Shown in pieces: positions 1 to 5,983 of a DNA stretch of 5,983 nt (the first letter of the stretch is position 1; every line of letters begins with the position of its first letter). The translations under genes were made by a program, and so were the position numbers. Under the pieces are notes generated by a model, which searched no databases, was not told where the DNA came from, and worked only from the letters and a program-made list of their open reading frames with translations. Source of the DNA: Gallionellaceae bacterium (GTDB lineage Bacteria; Pseudomonadota; Gammaproteobacteria; Burkholderiales; Gallionellaceae); the NCBI GenBank assembly GCA_031277195.1, contig JAITMU010000228.1, positions 1 to 5,983 on the forward strand, in the 5' to 3' direction.

Positions 1-94
1 CCAGTTCGGTTTTCGGACGCTCCTCGACAATCTCGACCGGCGGCGGTGGCGGGCGACGACGGATTTTTTGAACGAGGCTTTTAACGGGGTTCAT
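1..94 (-). CDS. Unrecognised proline-rich protein, N-terminal fragment (runs off the window)
   Basis: An ATG at 92-94 on the minus strand opens a frame with no stop to the window edge, giving 31 codons. The peptide starts MNPVKSLVQKIRRR, is followed by a run of five prolines, and then turns acidic (VEIVEERPKTEL). The basic patch, poly-proline and acidic stretch look like a soluble N-terminal tail; no signal peptide or membrane segment is visible. It lies 35 bp downstream of the NorQ stop on the same strand, so it is probably co-transcribed. In nor and cbb clusters the gene after norQ/cbbQ is often the VWA-domain partner norD/cbbO, but the visible residues do not resemble a NorD N-terminus I know, so no function is assigned. 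No clear Shine-Dalgarno precedes the ATG. An in-frame TTG at 125-127 is an alternative start, and the frame stays open back into norQ. Confidence 0.5.
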   Translation of the reverse strand, partial: MNPVKSLVQKIRRRPPPPPVEIVEERPKTEL

Positions 95-129
95 GATGTG
101 GGGATGGCATCTTGCGCAACGCGCCAACC

Positions 130-933
<804 letters not shown>

Positions 934-1002
934 GGGATTTCCCGTCGTTTTGATTGGCAATGAGCTTTGCATTATCTTGGATTGACGCTTGGGCAGGCAA
1001 GA

Positions 1003-2301
1003 CTAACCGCCGCCCGCTGCGTAATGTTCCACGGTGGATTGCGCCGTCCAGCCATCCGGCGCTTGCGCCTCAATGATAATCCTGTGCAATCCCTTGGAAA
1101 GCTGCGGCGAAATGCGCAGGGGGACATTCACGCGCGCCGCCGAATCCAGCTTGACGGTATCGGTGTCCAGCTTGTAGCTGTCCGCCGGAATGCCTTTGAC
1201 GGTCAGGGTAACTTCACCGGGCGTATAGACTTTGTTTGCCACCTGTATCTGATAGTCGTTGGCTGCGCCGGAAAGATTGTAGGCGCGGGAGGCGGCGATT
1301 TCGTAGGGCGAGTAATGCGCGAATCCCCATGCGAAAAGCGCTGCGCCGACGATGAACAATACGCCCGTCCAACCCAGGCGCGGCACCAGATTGTCCACGC
1401 TTTCGCGCCAACTGCTGGCACGCCGCTTTGAGCCGAATTCAAAATGCAGCAAGCCTGCTTTGCTCTCCCTGGCGTGCAAATTGTTGCAGGCGTCGATGCA
1501 TTCCCCGCAGTTGATGCAGGTGTCGTACACGCTGAACTGCGTCGGATTCAGGTCGATGAAGCAGGAGGTTTCGCAGTAATTGCATTTCTCGCAGTCCGCC
1601 GAACGGCTGGCGTCATACTCCACATGCAGCGTTTGACGGGTTTTGAAAATGTGCTGCCACATGCGGTACAGACAAAAATAGCGGCAAACGACGTGCCGGA
1701 TCAGCGCGATGTCGATGAAGATGGCGAAGGTCGCGACGAGATAAAGGTAGTGCGTGAAATTCGGCAGCCGCGCATCCGGCTGGAAGGTCAGCATCGACCA
1801 CACAGCGCCCGGCGGATAAATGTACAGAAAGGGGATGATCGCCAGCGCCAGCGAGATCAGCAGAATGCTGACACCCAGCGCCAGCCAGTTGGCCAGCTTG
1901 TTTTTCGCGGCGGCGACGCGGGTTTTTTCGCTGTCGATGCGCACGCTGGCGCGCTTGCCCAGCAGCTTGAAGGTAATCTGGTTGACCCATTCCGAAAACG
2001 TGTTTTGCGGACAAGCCCAGCCGCACCAGACAGTGCCGATGGTCGAGTACGTCATCACCGCCAGCGTCGCCAGCATGATCCAGAATCCCAGCATCAGCGA
2101 ATAATCCGACCACCAGATCTGGCGACCCAGAATGATGAAATTGCCAGCCTGCAAGTCAATGCGAAACAAGCCTGAAACCGGAATCAGCACGATGACCAGC
2201 ATGGTAATGATTTGCGCCGCGCGGCGTTTCCAGTGAGAGCGCGCGGCAGGCGGAGGAATGGTTTTGATCGGTATGCTGGCGAGCGTGTCGTTGATGTTCA
2301 T
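1003..2301 (-). CDS. ccoG: CcoG/FixG/RdxA-like membrane polyferredoxin, divergent
   Basis: This 432-residue inner-membrane iron-sulphur protein belongs to the CcoG (FixG/RdxA) family, whose members support cbb3-type cytochrome oxidase assembly; CcoG has been described as a cupric reductase. Hydrophobic segments lie at about 29-46, 68-88, 138-160, 184-203 and 309-328. The family motif WCGWACPQ is at 92-99. A second cysteine pair, CRYFC, is at 206-210. Two 4Fe-4S cysteine sets follow: C237, C240, C243, C247 and C262, C265, C268, C272. A periplasmic beta-rich C-terminal domain spans about 335-428. It departs from canonical CcoG: CRYFCL replaces a CxxxCP motif, and the first cluster ends CFID rather than C-P. 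It is also shorter than the usual 460-480 residues, and its C-terminal domain is unusual. A good ribosome binding site precedes the ATG at 2299-2301. It is the first gene of an operon with norQ and is divergent from the LysR gene. The family is clear; strict orthology to ccoG is not. Confidence 0.82.
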   Translation of the reverse strand: MNINDTLASIPIKTIPPPAARSHWKRRAAQIITMLVIVLIPVSGLFRIDLQAGNFIILGRQIWWSDYSLMLGFWIMLATLAVMTYSTIGTVWCGWACPQNTFSEWVNQITFKLLGKRASVRIDSEKTRVAAAKNKLANWLALGVSILLISLALAIIPFLYIYPPGAVWSMLTFQPDARLPNFTHYLYLVATFAIFIDIALIRHVVCRYFCLYRMWQHIFKTRQTLHVEYDASRSADCEKCNYCETSCFIDLNPTQFSVYDTCINCGECIDACNNLHARESKAGLLHFEFGSKRRASSWRESVDNLVPRLGWTGVLFIVGAALFAWGFAHYSPYEIAASRAYNLSGAANDYQIQVANKVYTPGEVTLTVKGIPADSYKLDTDTVKLDSAARVNVPLRISPQLSKGLHRIIIEAQAPDGWTAQSTVEHYAAGGG

Positions 2302-2308
2302 TCTGTTT

Positions 2309-2316
2309 CCTTCCCT
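2309..2316 (-). promoter_or_regulatory. Ribosome binding site of the ccoG-like gene
   Basis: On the minus strand the bases read AGGGAAGG, followed by AAACAGA before the ATG at 2301-2299. The purine-rich AAGG core at usual spacing supports this start and contrasts with the weak sites of the following genes. Confidence 0.7.
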
Positions 2317-2446
2317 GTTGTGGCCGTGTTGAAATCCATAACCTGTTTGAAGGTGAACAGAACTTTTATGTTTCGCCTTCCTTTTTTATTTGCGTTGAAC
2401 TCTAAAGGATGAGCAAAGAATCAGTAAAACACATTATTTTTATATA

Positions 2447-2452
2447 TATAAT
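2447..2452 (+). promoter_or_regulatory. Predicted -10 box of the lysR promoter
   Basis: TATAAT, an exact sigma-70 -10 consensus, ends an alternating TATATATATA tract. It would give a transcription start near 2459 and a leader of about 26 nt before the ATG at 2485. No good -35 hexamer lies 16-18 bp upstream (the best is around GTAAAA at 2424), which suggests a weak or activator-dependent promoter. The AT-rich context makes a chance match possible. Confidence 0.5.
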
Positions 2453-2465
2453 CTATTCCATAGAT
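2451..2465. promoter_or_regulatory. 15-bp perfect palindrome, candidate LysR-type operator
   Basis: ATCTATTCCATAGAT has two perfect 5-bp arms around TTCCA and contains the T-N11-A geometry of LysR-type binding boxes. It overlaps the last two bases of the predicted -10 and covers the expected transcription start of the regulator gene, where a bound protein would repress. Autorepression by the adjacent LysR protein is the simplest reading; this is inference from motif and position. Confidence 0.5.
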
Positions 2466-2484
2466 GGATCGCCTCACATAGCCC

Positions 2485-3408
2485 ATGAAATTCACTTTGC
2501 GCCAGCTTGAAATTTTTGTCGCCGTCGCCCACGCCGGCTCGGTTTCGCGCGCGGCGGAACAGCTTGCCTTGTCGCAATCCGCAGCCAGCACGGCGATCAA
2601 CGAACTGGAGCGCTCTTACGACTGCCTCCTGTTCGACCGCGCCGGAAAGCGGCTGCTGCTCAACGATACCGGCCAATGGCTGCTGTCCAAGGCGCTGGAA
2701 CTTCTGGCGCGCGCGCATGAGCTTGAAAAACAACTGGATCCCGACCGCTGCATGGGCAATCTGCGGCTGGGCGCGAGCCTGACCATAGGCAACTATCTCG
2801 CGACGTTTCTGGTGGCGAGTTTTCTGCCGCAACACCCGACCACCCGCGTGCAACTGATCGTGCAAAATTCGGCGACGGTCATCGAACAAGTCGCGCGCTA
2901 CGAACTGGATCTGGGGCTGATCGAAGGCGACATCAGCCATTCCGACATCGAAATTACGCCCTGGCTGAAGGACGAACTGGTGGTATTCGCCGCGCCATCG
3001 CATCCGCTGGCGAAGAAAAAACGCGTGACCTTGCAGCAAGTGTTGCAGGAAAACTGGATTCTGCGCGAGACAGGTTCCGGCACACGCTCGACATTTGACC
3101 GCGCGCTGGGCGCGCATCTCAACGAATTAAAAGTGCGCCTGGAATTGGAGCATACCGAAGCCATCAAACGCGCCGTCGAAGCCGGACTGGGGCTATCCTG
3201 CATTTCGCGGCTGACCCTGCGCGATGAATTCCGGCGCGGCAGTCTCGTACCGATACACCTGCCGGAACTGAAATTGCAACGCCAGTTCTACATCGTGCGG
3301 CGAAAAGACAAATACCAGACCATGTGCGCCCGCCATCTGATGGCGCATATTCGCGATAGCGTCGCGGCGGATAATACGGCAGACATTGAACTGTCTTTTG
3401 CGCCCTGA
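2485..3408 (+). CDS. LysR-type transcriptional regulator, YeiE-like
   Basis: This 307-residue protein has the full LysR architecture. The winged helix-turn-helix spans residues 4-62 (recognition segment about 18-38, SRAAEQLALSQSAAS), a linker helix about 63-88, and the periplasmic-binding-protein-like effector domain about 91-293. Diagnostic stretches are SLTIGNY at 98-104, LGLIEGDI at 143-150, the run from DELVVFAAPSHPLA at 163-176, and RETGSGTR at 194-201. This pattern closely matches E. coli YeiE as I recall it, a regulator linked to sulfite response, rather than CbbR or CysB. The effector here is unknown. The MKFTLRQLEIF start is canonical for the family and fixes the ATG, although no clear Shine-Dalgarno precedes it. 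It is divergent from the ccoG-like/norQ operon, its most likely target along with itself, and convergent with cusA. No key segment is missing. Confidence 0.92.
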   Translation: MKFTLRQLEIFVAVAHAGSVSRAAEQLALSQSAASTAINELERSYDCLLFDRAGKRLLLNDTGQWLLSKALELLARAHELEKQLDPDRCMGNLRLGASLTIGNYLATFLVASFLPQHPTTRVQLIVQNSATVIEQVARYELDLGLIEGDISHSDIEITPWLKDELVVFAAPSHPLAKKKRVTLQQVLQENWILRETGSGTRSTFDRALGAHLNELKVRLELEHTEAIKRAVEAGLGLSCISRLTLRDEFRRGSLVPIHLPELKLQRQFYIVRRKDKYQTMCARHLMAHIRDSVAADNTADIELSFAP

Positions 3409-3426
3409 GAAATTGAAATGTAGGGC

Positions 3427-3464
3427 GGGGCTTGCCCCGCGCGGTGTGGGGCTTGCCTCGCGAG
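3427..3464 (+). repeat. Tandem direct repeat inside the left end of the palindromic element
   Basis: The 17-bp unit GGGGCTTGCCCCGCGCG at 3427-3443 recurs at 3448-3464 as GGGGCTTGCCTCGCGAG, with two mismatches and a 4-bp spacer. The right end of the element has no such doubling, so the element is asymmetric. Confidence 0.7.
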
Positions 3465-3481
3465 CGTTCCCCTCACCCTAA

Positions 3482-3507
3482 CCCTCTCCCCATAAATGGG
3501 GAGAGGG
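3482..3507. repeat. 26-bp perfect hairpin, left copy
   Basis: The 12-bp arms CCCTCTCCCCAT and ATGGGGAGAGGG are separated by AA. The hairpin is very stable, but no U-run follows on either strand, so it is not a canonical intrinsic terminator. It pairs in opposite orientation with the copy at 3536-3561. Confidence 0.85.
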
Positions 3508-3535
3508 AATGCTTTCTCTCACGCATCGCTTTTTT

Positions 3536-3561
3536 CCCTCTCCCCATTTATGGGGAGAGGG
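3536..3561. repeat. 26-bp perfect hairpin, right copy
   Basis: It has the same 12-bp arms as the left copy, separated by TT instead of AA, as expected for an inverted second copy. A T-run of six (3530-3535) precedes it on the plus strand, so the tract lies on the wrong side for plus-strand termination, and minus-strand transcripts get an A-run. Confidence 0.85.
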
Positions 3562-3588
3562 CAGGGTGAGGGGCAAGCAAGTCCCGCC

Positions 3589-5983
3589 CTACTTTTTATT
3601 CCACCAAAAATAAACCACCGGAATCACCAACAACGACAACAACGGCGCGGTCAGCATTCCGCCCACCAGCGGCGCGGCGATGCGTTTCATCACGTCTGCG
3701 CCGATGGCGTCGCTGAACATGACCGGCAAGAGACCGGCGACGATTACCGAGACGGTCATCAGCTTGGGACGCAGGCGTTGCACAGCGCCGTGCATCACGG
3801 CTTCGGTCAGCGCGCCCGCGTTAATCAATCGCCCTTCTGCGCGCATCGCGTCAACGGCTTTGTCGAGATAGAGCAGCATCACCACGCCGAATTCAGCGGC
3901 AACACCAGCCAGCGCGATGAAGCCGACCGCGACGGCGACCGACATGGGATAGCCCAACAAATACACCAGCCAGAAACCACCCACCAGCGAGAACGGCAGG
4001 CACAGCAGCACCAGCAGCACGCGGCTGATGTCGCGGAAGTGCGCATACAGCAGCAACACCACCAGCAACAGCGTGAGCGGCACGACAACCGCCATGCGCT
4101 GCTTCGCGTGTTGCAAATTGGCGTACTGGCCTGACCATTGCACGGCGTAGCCGGGTTCGATTTTCACCGCGCGGGCGATGGCGGCTTGCGCGTCTTCCAC
4201 ATAACCGCCGAGATCGCGTCCGGCGATGTCGAGATAGAGATAGCCGACCAGCCGCGCGTTTTCGCTCTTGATTTCAGTGGGGCCGTCGGCGAGACGCAGC
4301 CGCGCCAATTCGCCCAGCGGCACTTGTTCGCCGGAGGGCGTGGCGATGCGGCTCTCGCTCAACCGTTGCAGGGAATTTCTGATCTCGCGCGGATAGCGCA
4401 GCGTAATGGAATAACGCTCGCGTCCGGCAATCGCGGTGTCGATGATTTCGCCGCCAATCGCGCCTTGCACCAGTTTTTGCACGTCGGCGGGCGTGATGCC
4501 GTAACGCGCGGCGGCGCGGCGGTCCACGTCGATGTTGAGATAGCGTCCGCCCGCCACGCGCTCGGCGAACACGTTGCGCGTGCCCGGCACGTCGCGCAGC
4601 GTGTGTTCGATGTCGGCAGCCAAGCGCGCGATGCCGGGCAAATCCGTGCCGGTGATCTTGATGCCAAGCGGCGTGCGGATGCCGGTGGAGAGCATGTCGA
4701 TGCGCGTGCGAATCGGATAGCCCCAGGAATTCACCAGCCCCGGCAGGCTGACTTCGCGATTCAGCTTGGCGATGAATTGCTCCACGGTTTCGCCTTCCGG
4801 CCATTGCTCGCGCGGCTTCAGCAGGATGGTGGTTTCCAGCATGGACAGCGGCGCGGGATCGGTCGCGGTGTCGGCGCGTCCCGCCTTGCCGAACACGCGC
4901 TCGACTTCGGGCATTTGTTTGATCAGGCGATCCGTGATTTGCAACATGTTCGCCGCTTCGCCGATTGACACGCCCGGCAGCGTGGTCGGCATGTACAGCA
5001 AATCGCCTTCGTACAGCGGCGGCATGAATTCGCTGCCCATGCGCGACGCGGGATACAAACTGGAGAGCAACAACAGCAGCGCAATGCCCAGCGTCATTTT
5101 GCGATGCCGCAACGCCCAATCCAGCAGCGGGCGATACGCGCGATGCAGCGCGCGGTTCAGCGGATTTGCGTTTTCGGCGGCGATGCGACCGCGAATGAAA
5201 TAGCCCATCAGCACCGGCATCAGCGTAATCGCCAACAGCGCGGAAGCCGCCATCGCATAGGTTTTCGTCCAGGCCAGCGGCGCGAACAATTTTTGCTCCT
5301 GCCCGGTGAGCGCCAGCACTGGCAGGAAGGAAACAGTGATGATGAGCAGCGAAAAAAACAGCGCAGGGCCGACTTCGACGGCGCTGGCTTTCACCGCCTG
5401 CCAATTCCTCTCCGTCATTCCCGCGAAAGCGGGAATCCAGCGTATTAAAAAATTCCGGCGCAGCCGGGCATTCTGGTTTTGTCCGCTACGCGGGTCGATA
5501 TTTTCACTGGATTCCCGCTTTCGCGGGAATGACGGGGAAGTGGAGTCGCGCTCCAGATGCTTGTGCATATTTTCAATCATCACCACGGCAGCATCCACCA
5601 TCGTGCCGATGGCGATGGCGATGCCGCCCAGCGACATCAGATTCGCGCTGACGCCCTGCGCTTTCATCAGCATGAACGCGGCGAGAATGCCGAGCGGCAA
5701 CGTGGCGATGGCGACCAGCGCGGAACGGAAGTGAAATAGAAACAGCAAACAGACCAGCGCCACCACCAGCGATTCCTCGAACAGCTTGACGCGCAAAGTG
5801 TTCACTGACGCGCGGATCAAATGGCTGCGGTCATACGTCACCACCAGTTCCACGCCTTCCGGCAAACCGGCGCGCAACTCATCCAGCCGTTGCTTCACGC
5901 GCTCCACGGTGTCGAGCGCGTTGCCGCTCTGGCGCATCACCACGATGCCGCCGGTGACTTCGCCTTCGCCGTCCAGATCGGCC
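3589..5983 (-). CDS. cusA: CusA-type Cu(I)/Ag(I) RND efflux pump, partial at the 5' end
   Basis: This is the inner-membrane proton-driven pump of a CusCBA-type heavy-metal RND system that exports Cu(I)/Ag(I). About 797 residues are visible of the roughly 1040 usual. The N-terminal part (TM1 and most of the first periplasmic domain) lies beyond the window, and the frame is open to 5983 (ADLDGEGEVTGG before the first internal GTG at 5941-5943). The TM4 signature GGIAIAIGTMVDAAVVMIEN (5569-5628) is of CusA rather than CzcA type. The three methionines of the CusA metal site are conserved: LLYM (codon 4990-4992), SMLE (4840-4842) and IDML (4693-4695). The TM10 block IALAGVAAEFGVVML and the TM11 RPKLMTV are intact. 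The C-terminus ends WWNKK with its stop inside a palindromic repeat. An in-frame repeat at 5412-5535 adds about 41 residues between TM4 and TM5. cusB and cusC would be expected upstream, to the right. Its 3' end is convergent with the LysR gene. Confidence 0.94.
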   Translation of the reverse strand, partial: ADLDGEGEVTGGIVVMRQSGNALDTVERVKQRLDELRAGLPEGVELVVTYDRSHLIRASVNTLRVKLFEESLVVALVCLLFLFHFRSALVAIATLPLGILAAFMLMKAQGVSANLMSLGGIAIAIGTMVDAAVVMIENMHKHLERDSTSPSFPRKRESSENIDPRSGQNQNARLRRNFLIRWIPAFAGMTERNWQAVKASAVEVGPALFFSLLIITVSFLPVLALTGQEQKLFAPLAWTKTYAMAASALLAITLMPVLMGYFIRGRIAAENANPLNRALHRAYRPLLDWALRHRKMTLGIALLLLLSSLYPASRMGSEFMPPLYEGDLLYMPTTLPGVSIGEAANMLQITDRLIKQMPEVERVFGKAGRADTATDPAPLSMLETTILLKPREQWPEGETVEQFIAKLNREVSLPGLVNSWGYPIRTRIDMLSTGIRTPLGIKITGTDLPGIARLAADIEHTLRDVPGTRNVFAERVAGGRYLNIDVDRRAAARYGITPADVQKLVQGAIGGEIIDTAIAGRERYSITLRYPREIRNSLQRLSESRIATPSGEQVPLGELARLRLADGPTEIKSENARLVGYLYLDIAGRDLGGYVEDAQAAIARAVKIEPGYAVQWSGQYANLQHAKQRMAVVVPLTLLLVVLLLYAHFRDISRVLLVLLCLPFSLVGGFWLVYLLGYPMSVAVAVGFIALAGVAAEFGVVMLLYLDKAVDAMRAEGRLINAGALTEAVMHGAVQRLRPKLMTVSVIVAGLLPVMFSDAIGADVMKRIAAPLVGGMLTAPLLSLLVIPVVYFWWNKK
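5412..5535. repeat. 124-bp MITE-like element inserted in frame within cusA
   Basis: Two perfect 29-bp inverted repeats, 5412-5440 and 5507-5535, flank a 66-bp core. Each arm is itself a hairpin: ATTCCCGC-GAAA-GCGGGAAT at 5417-5436, and ATTCCCGC-TTTC-GCGGGAAT at 5511-5530. This is the widespread proteobacterial repeat recognised in proteins as SFPRKRESS and WIPAFAGMT, and both peptides appear here in the cusA frame. It encodes residues from P just after RDSTS to T just before ERNW, and the pump frame continues intact on both sides. No transposase and no clear target-site duplication were seen. Confidence 0.92.

Larger units (their letters stand above)
2302..2484. promoter_or_regulatory. Divergent intergenic control region between the ccoG-like operon and the lysR gene
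   Basis: These 183 bp separate two divergently transcribed genes and are clearly more A/T-rich than the flanking genes, especially 2360-2465. The lysR-side promoter and palindrome are listed separately. On the ccoG side no convincing -35/-10 pair was found. A weak inverted repeat, CTGTT-N8-AACAG, lies in the stretch 2343-2360, and three TTGAA motifs (TTCAA on the minus strand) start at 2329, 2347 and 2395. No FNR/Dnr-type TTGAT-N4-ATCAA site was found. Divergent LysR-type regulators commonly control both themselves and the neighbouring operon from such a region. Confidence 0.7.
3421..3591. repeat. 171-bp imperfect palindromic element (MITE/REP-like) between convergent genes
   Basis: The whole lysR-cusA spacer is one nested inverted repeat. 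The outer arms are 3421-3435 (TAGGGCGGGGCTTGC) and 3577-3591, matching over 15 bp with one mismatch. Middle arms CCCCTCACCCT at 3469-3479 and AGGGTGAGGGG at 3563-3573 match exactly. Inside lie two 26-bp hairpins around a 28-bp core (3508-3535). The left side carries an extra tandem copy that makes it longer. There is no transposase. G/C-rich elements of this kind occur in many copies in proteobacterial genomes, usually between genes. The right end overlaps the last codon, TAG, of cusA. The function is unknown; a transcription-blocking or mRNA-stabilising role for the two convergent transcripts is possible. Confidence 0.85.

Noticed and set aside
1444..2175. Plus-strand open frame of 243 codons opposite the ccoG-like gene.
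   Set aside because: It has low-complexity Arg/Gln/Asp composition, and the opposite strand carries the cysteine motifs and membrane segments of a real protein.
2302..2484. Possible FNR/Dnr/NnrR site controlling the ccoG-like/norQ operon, from the TTGAA motifs at 2329, 2347 and 2395.
   Set aside because: None has a matching ATCAA or CAA half at the required spacing, so the anaerobic-regulator consensus is not met.
3482..3561. The two 26-bp hairpins as intrinsic terminators for lysR and cusA.
   Set aside because: Neither is followed by a T-run in the direction of transcription; the only T-run (3530-3535) precedes a hairpin on the plus strand. They may still affect transcript ends, but not as a standard terminator.
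3496..4968. Long open frames on the plus strand opposite cusA (3496-4134 and 4138-4968).
   Set aside because: They are rich in His, Gln, Arg and Ala, have no recognisable domains, and lie opposite a strongly conserved RND gene. They are GC-codon shadows.
5412..5535. Frameshift or pseudogene of cusA caused by the repeat.
   Set aside because: The reading frame passes through the element without a stop and the RND homology is in the same frame on both sides.
5412..5535. Repeat pair as a CRISPR fragment.
   Set aside because: The two arms are inverted rather than direct, with only one 66-bp interval, and they match a known dispersed repeat type.
5400..5545. Target-site duplication flanking the cusA element.
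   Set aside because: The flanks (CCTCT on the left, GGAAG on the right) show no convincing direct repeat, and the element boundary is uncertain by a few bases.

Overview
The window reads as chromosomal DNA of a Gram-negative proteobacterium, most likely a betaproteobacterium. The reasons are moderately high GC by eye, the protein similarities (NorQ, a CcoG-like protein, a YeiE-like LysR regulator, CusA) and two kinds of short palindromic repeat common in such genomes. The taxonomic call is inference only. No rRNA, tRNA, CRISPR array, transposase or phage gene was seen.

Layout. (1) Positions 1-2301, minus strand, are a probable operon read right to left: a divergent CcoG/FixG-type polyferredoxin membrane protein (1003-2301), a NorQ/CbbQ-type MoxR AAA+ ATPase (130-933), and the first 31 codons of an unrecognised proline-rich gene (1-94) that leaves the window. 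(2) Positions 2302-2484 are the divergent control region, with a consensus -10 box overlapped by a perfect 15-bp palindrome of LysR-box geometry. (3) Positions 2485-3408, plus strand, encode the LysR-type regulator, close to the E. coli YeiE group. (4) Positions 3421-3591 are a 171-bp imperfect palindromic element between two convergent genes; its right terminus supplies the stop codon of the next gene. (5) Positions 3589-5983, minus strand, are a CusA-type Cu(I)/Ag(I) RND efflux pump lacking only its N-terminal part, which lies beyond the window. A 124-bp MITE-like element with perfect 29-bp inverted repeats sits in frame inside this gene and is translated as about 41 extra residues in the cytoplasmic loop between TM4 and TM5.

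How the genes may work together. NorQ-type ATPases activate metalloenzymes (nitric oxide reductase, some RubisCOs) with a VWA-domain partner. CcoG proteins are linked to copper reduction and cytochrome oxidase maturation. CusA exports Cu(I). A respiratory metalloenzyme maturation module beside a copper efflux system is therefore a reasonable reading, but the structural genes (norCB, ccoNOP, cusBC) are not visible, so the link is inferred. The two most notable signals are the translated palindromic insertion in cusA and the non-canonical cysteine motifs of the CcoG-like protein encoded next to NorQ.
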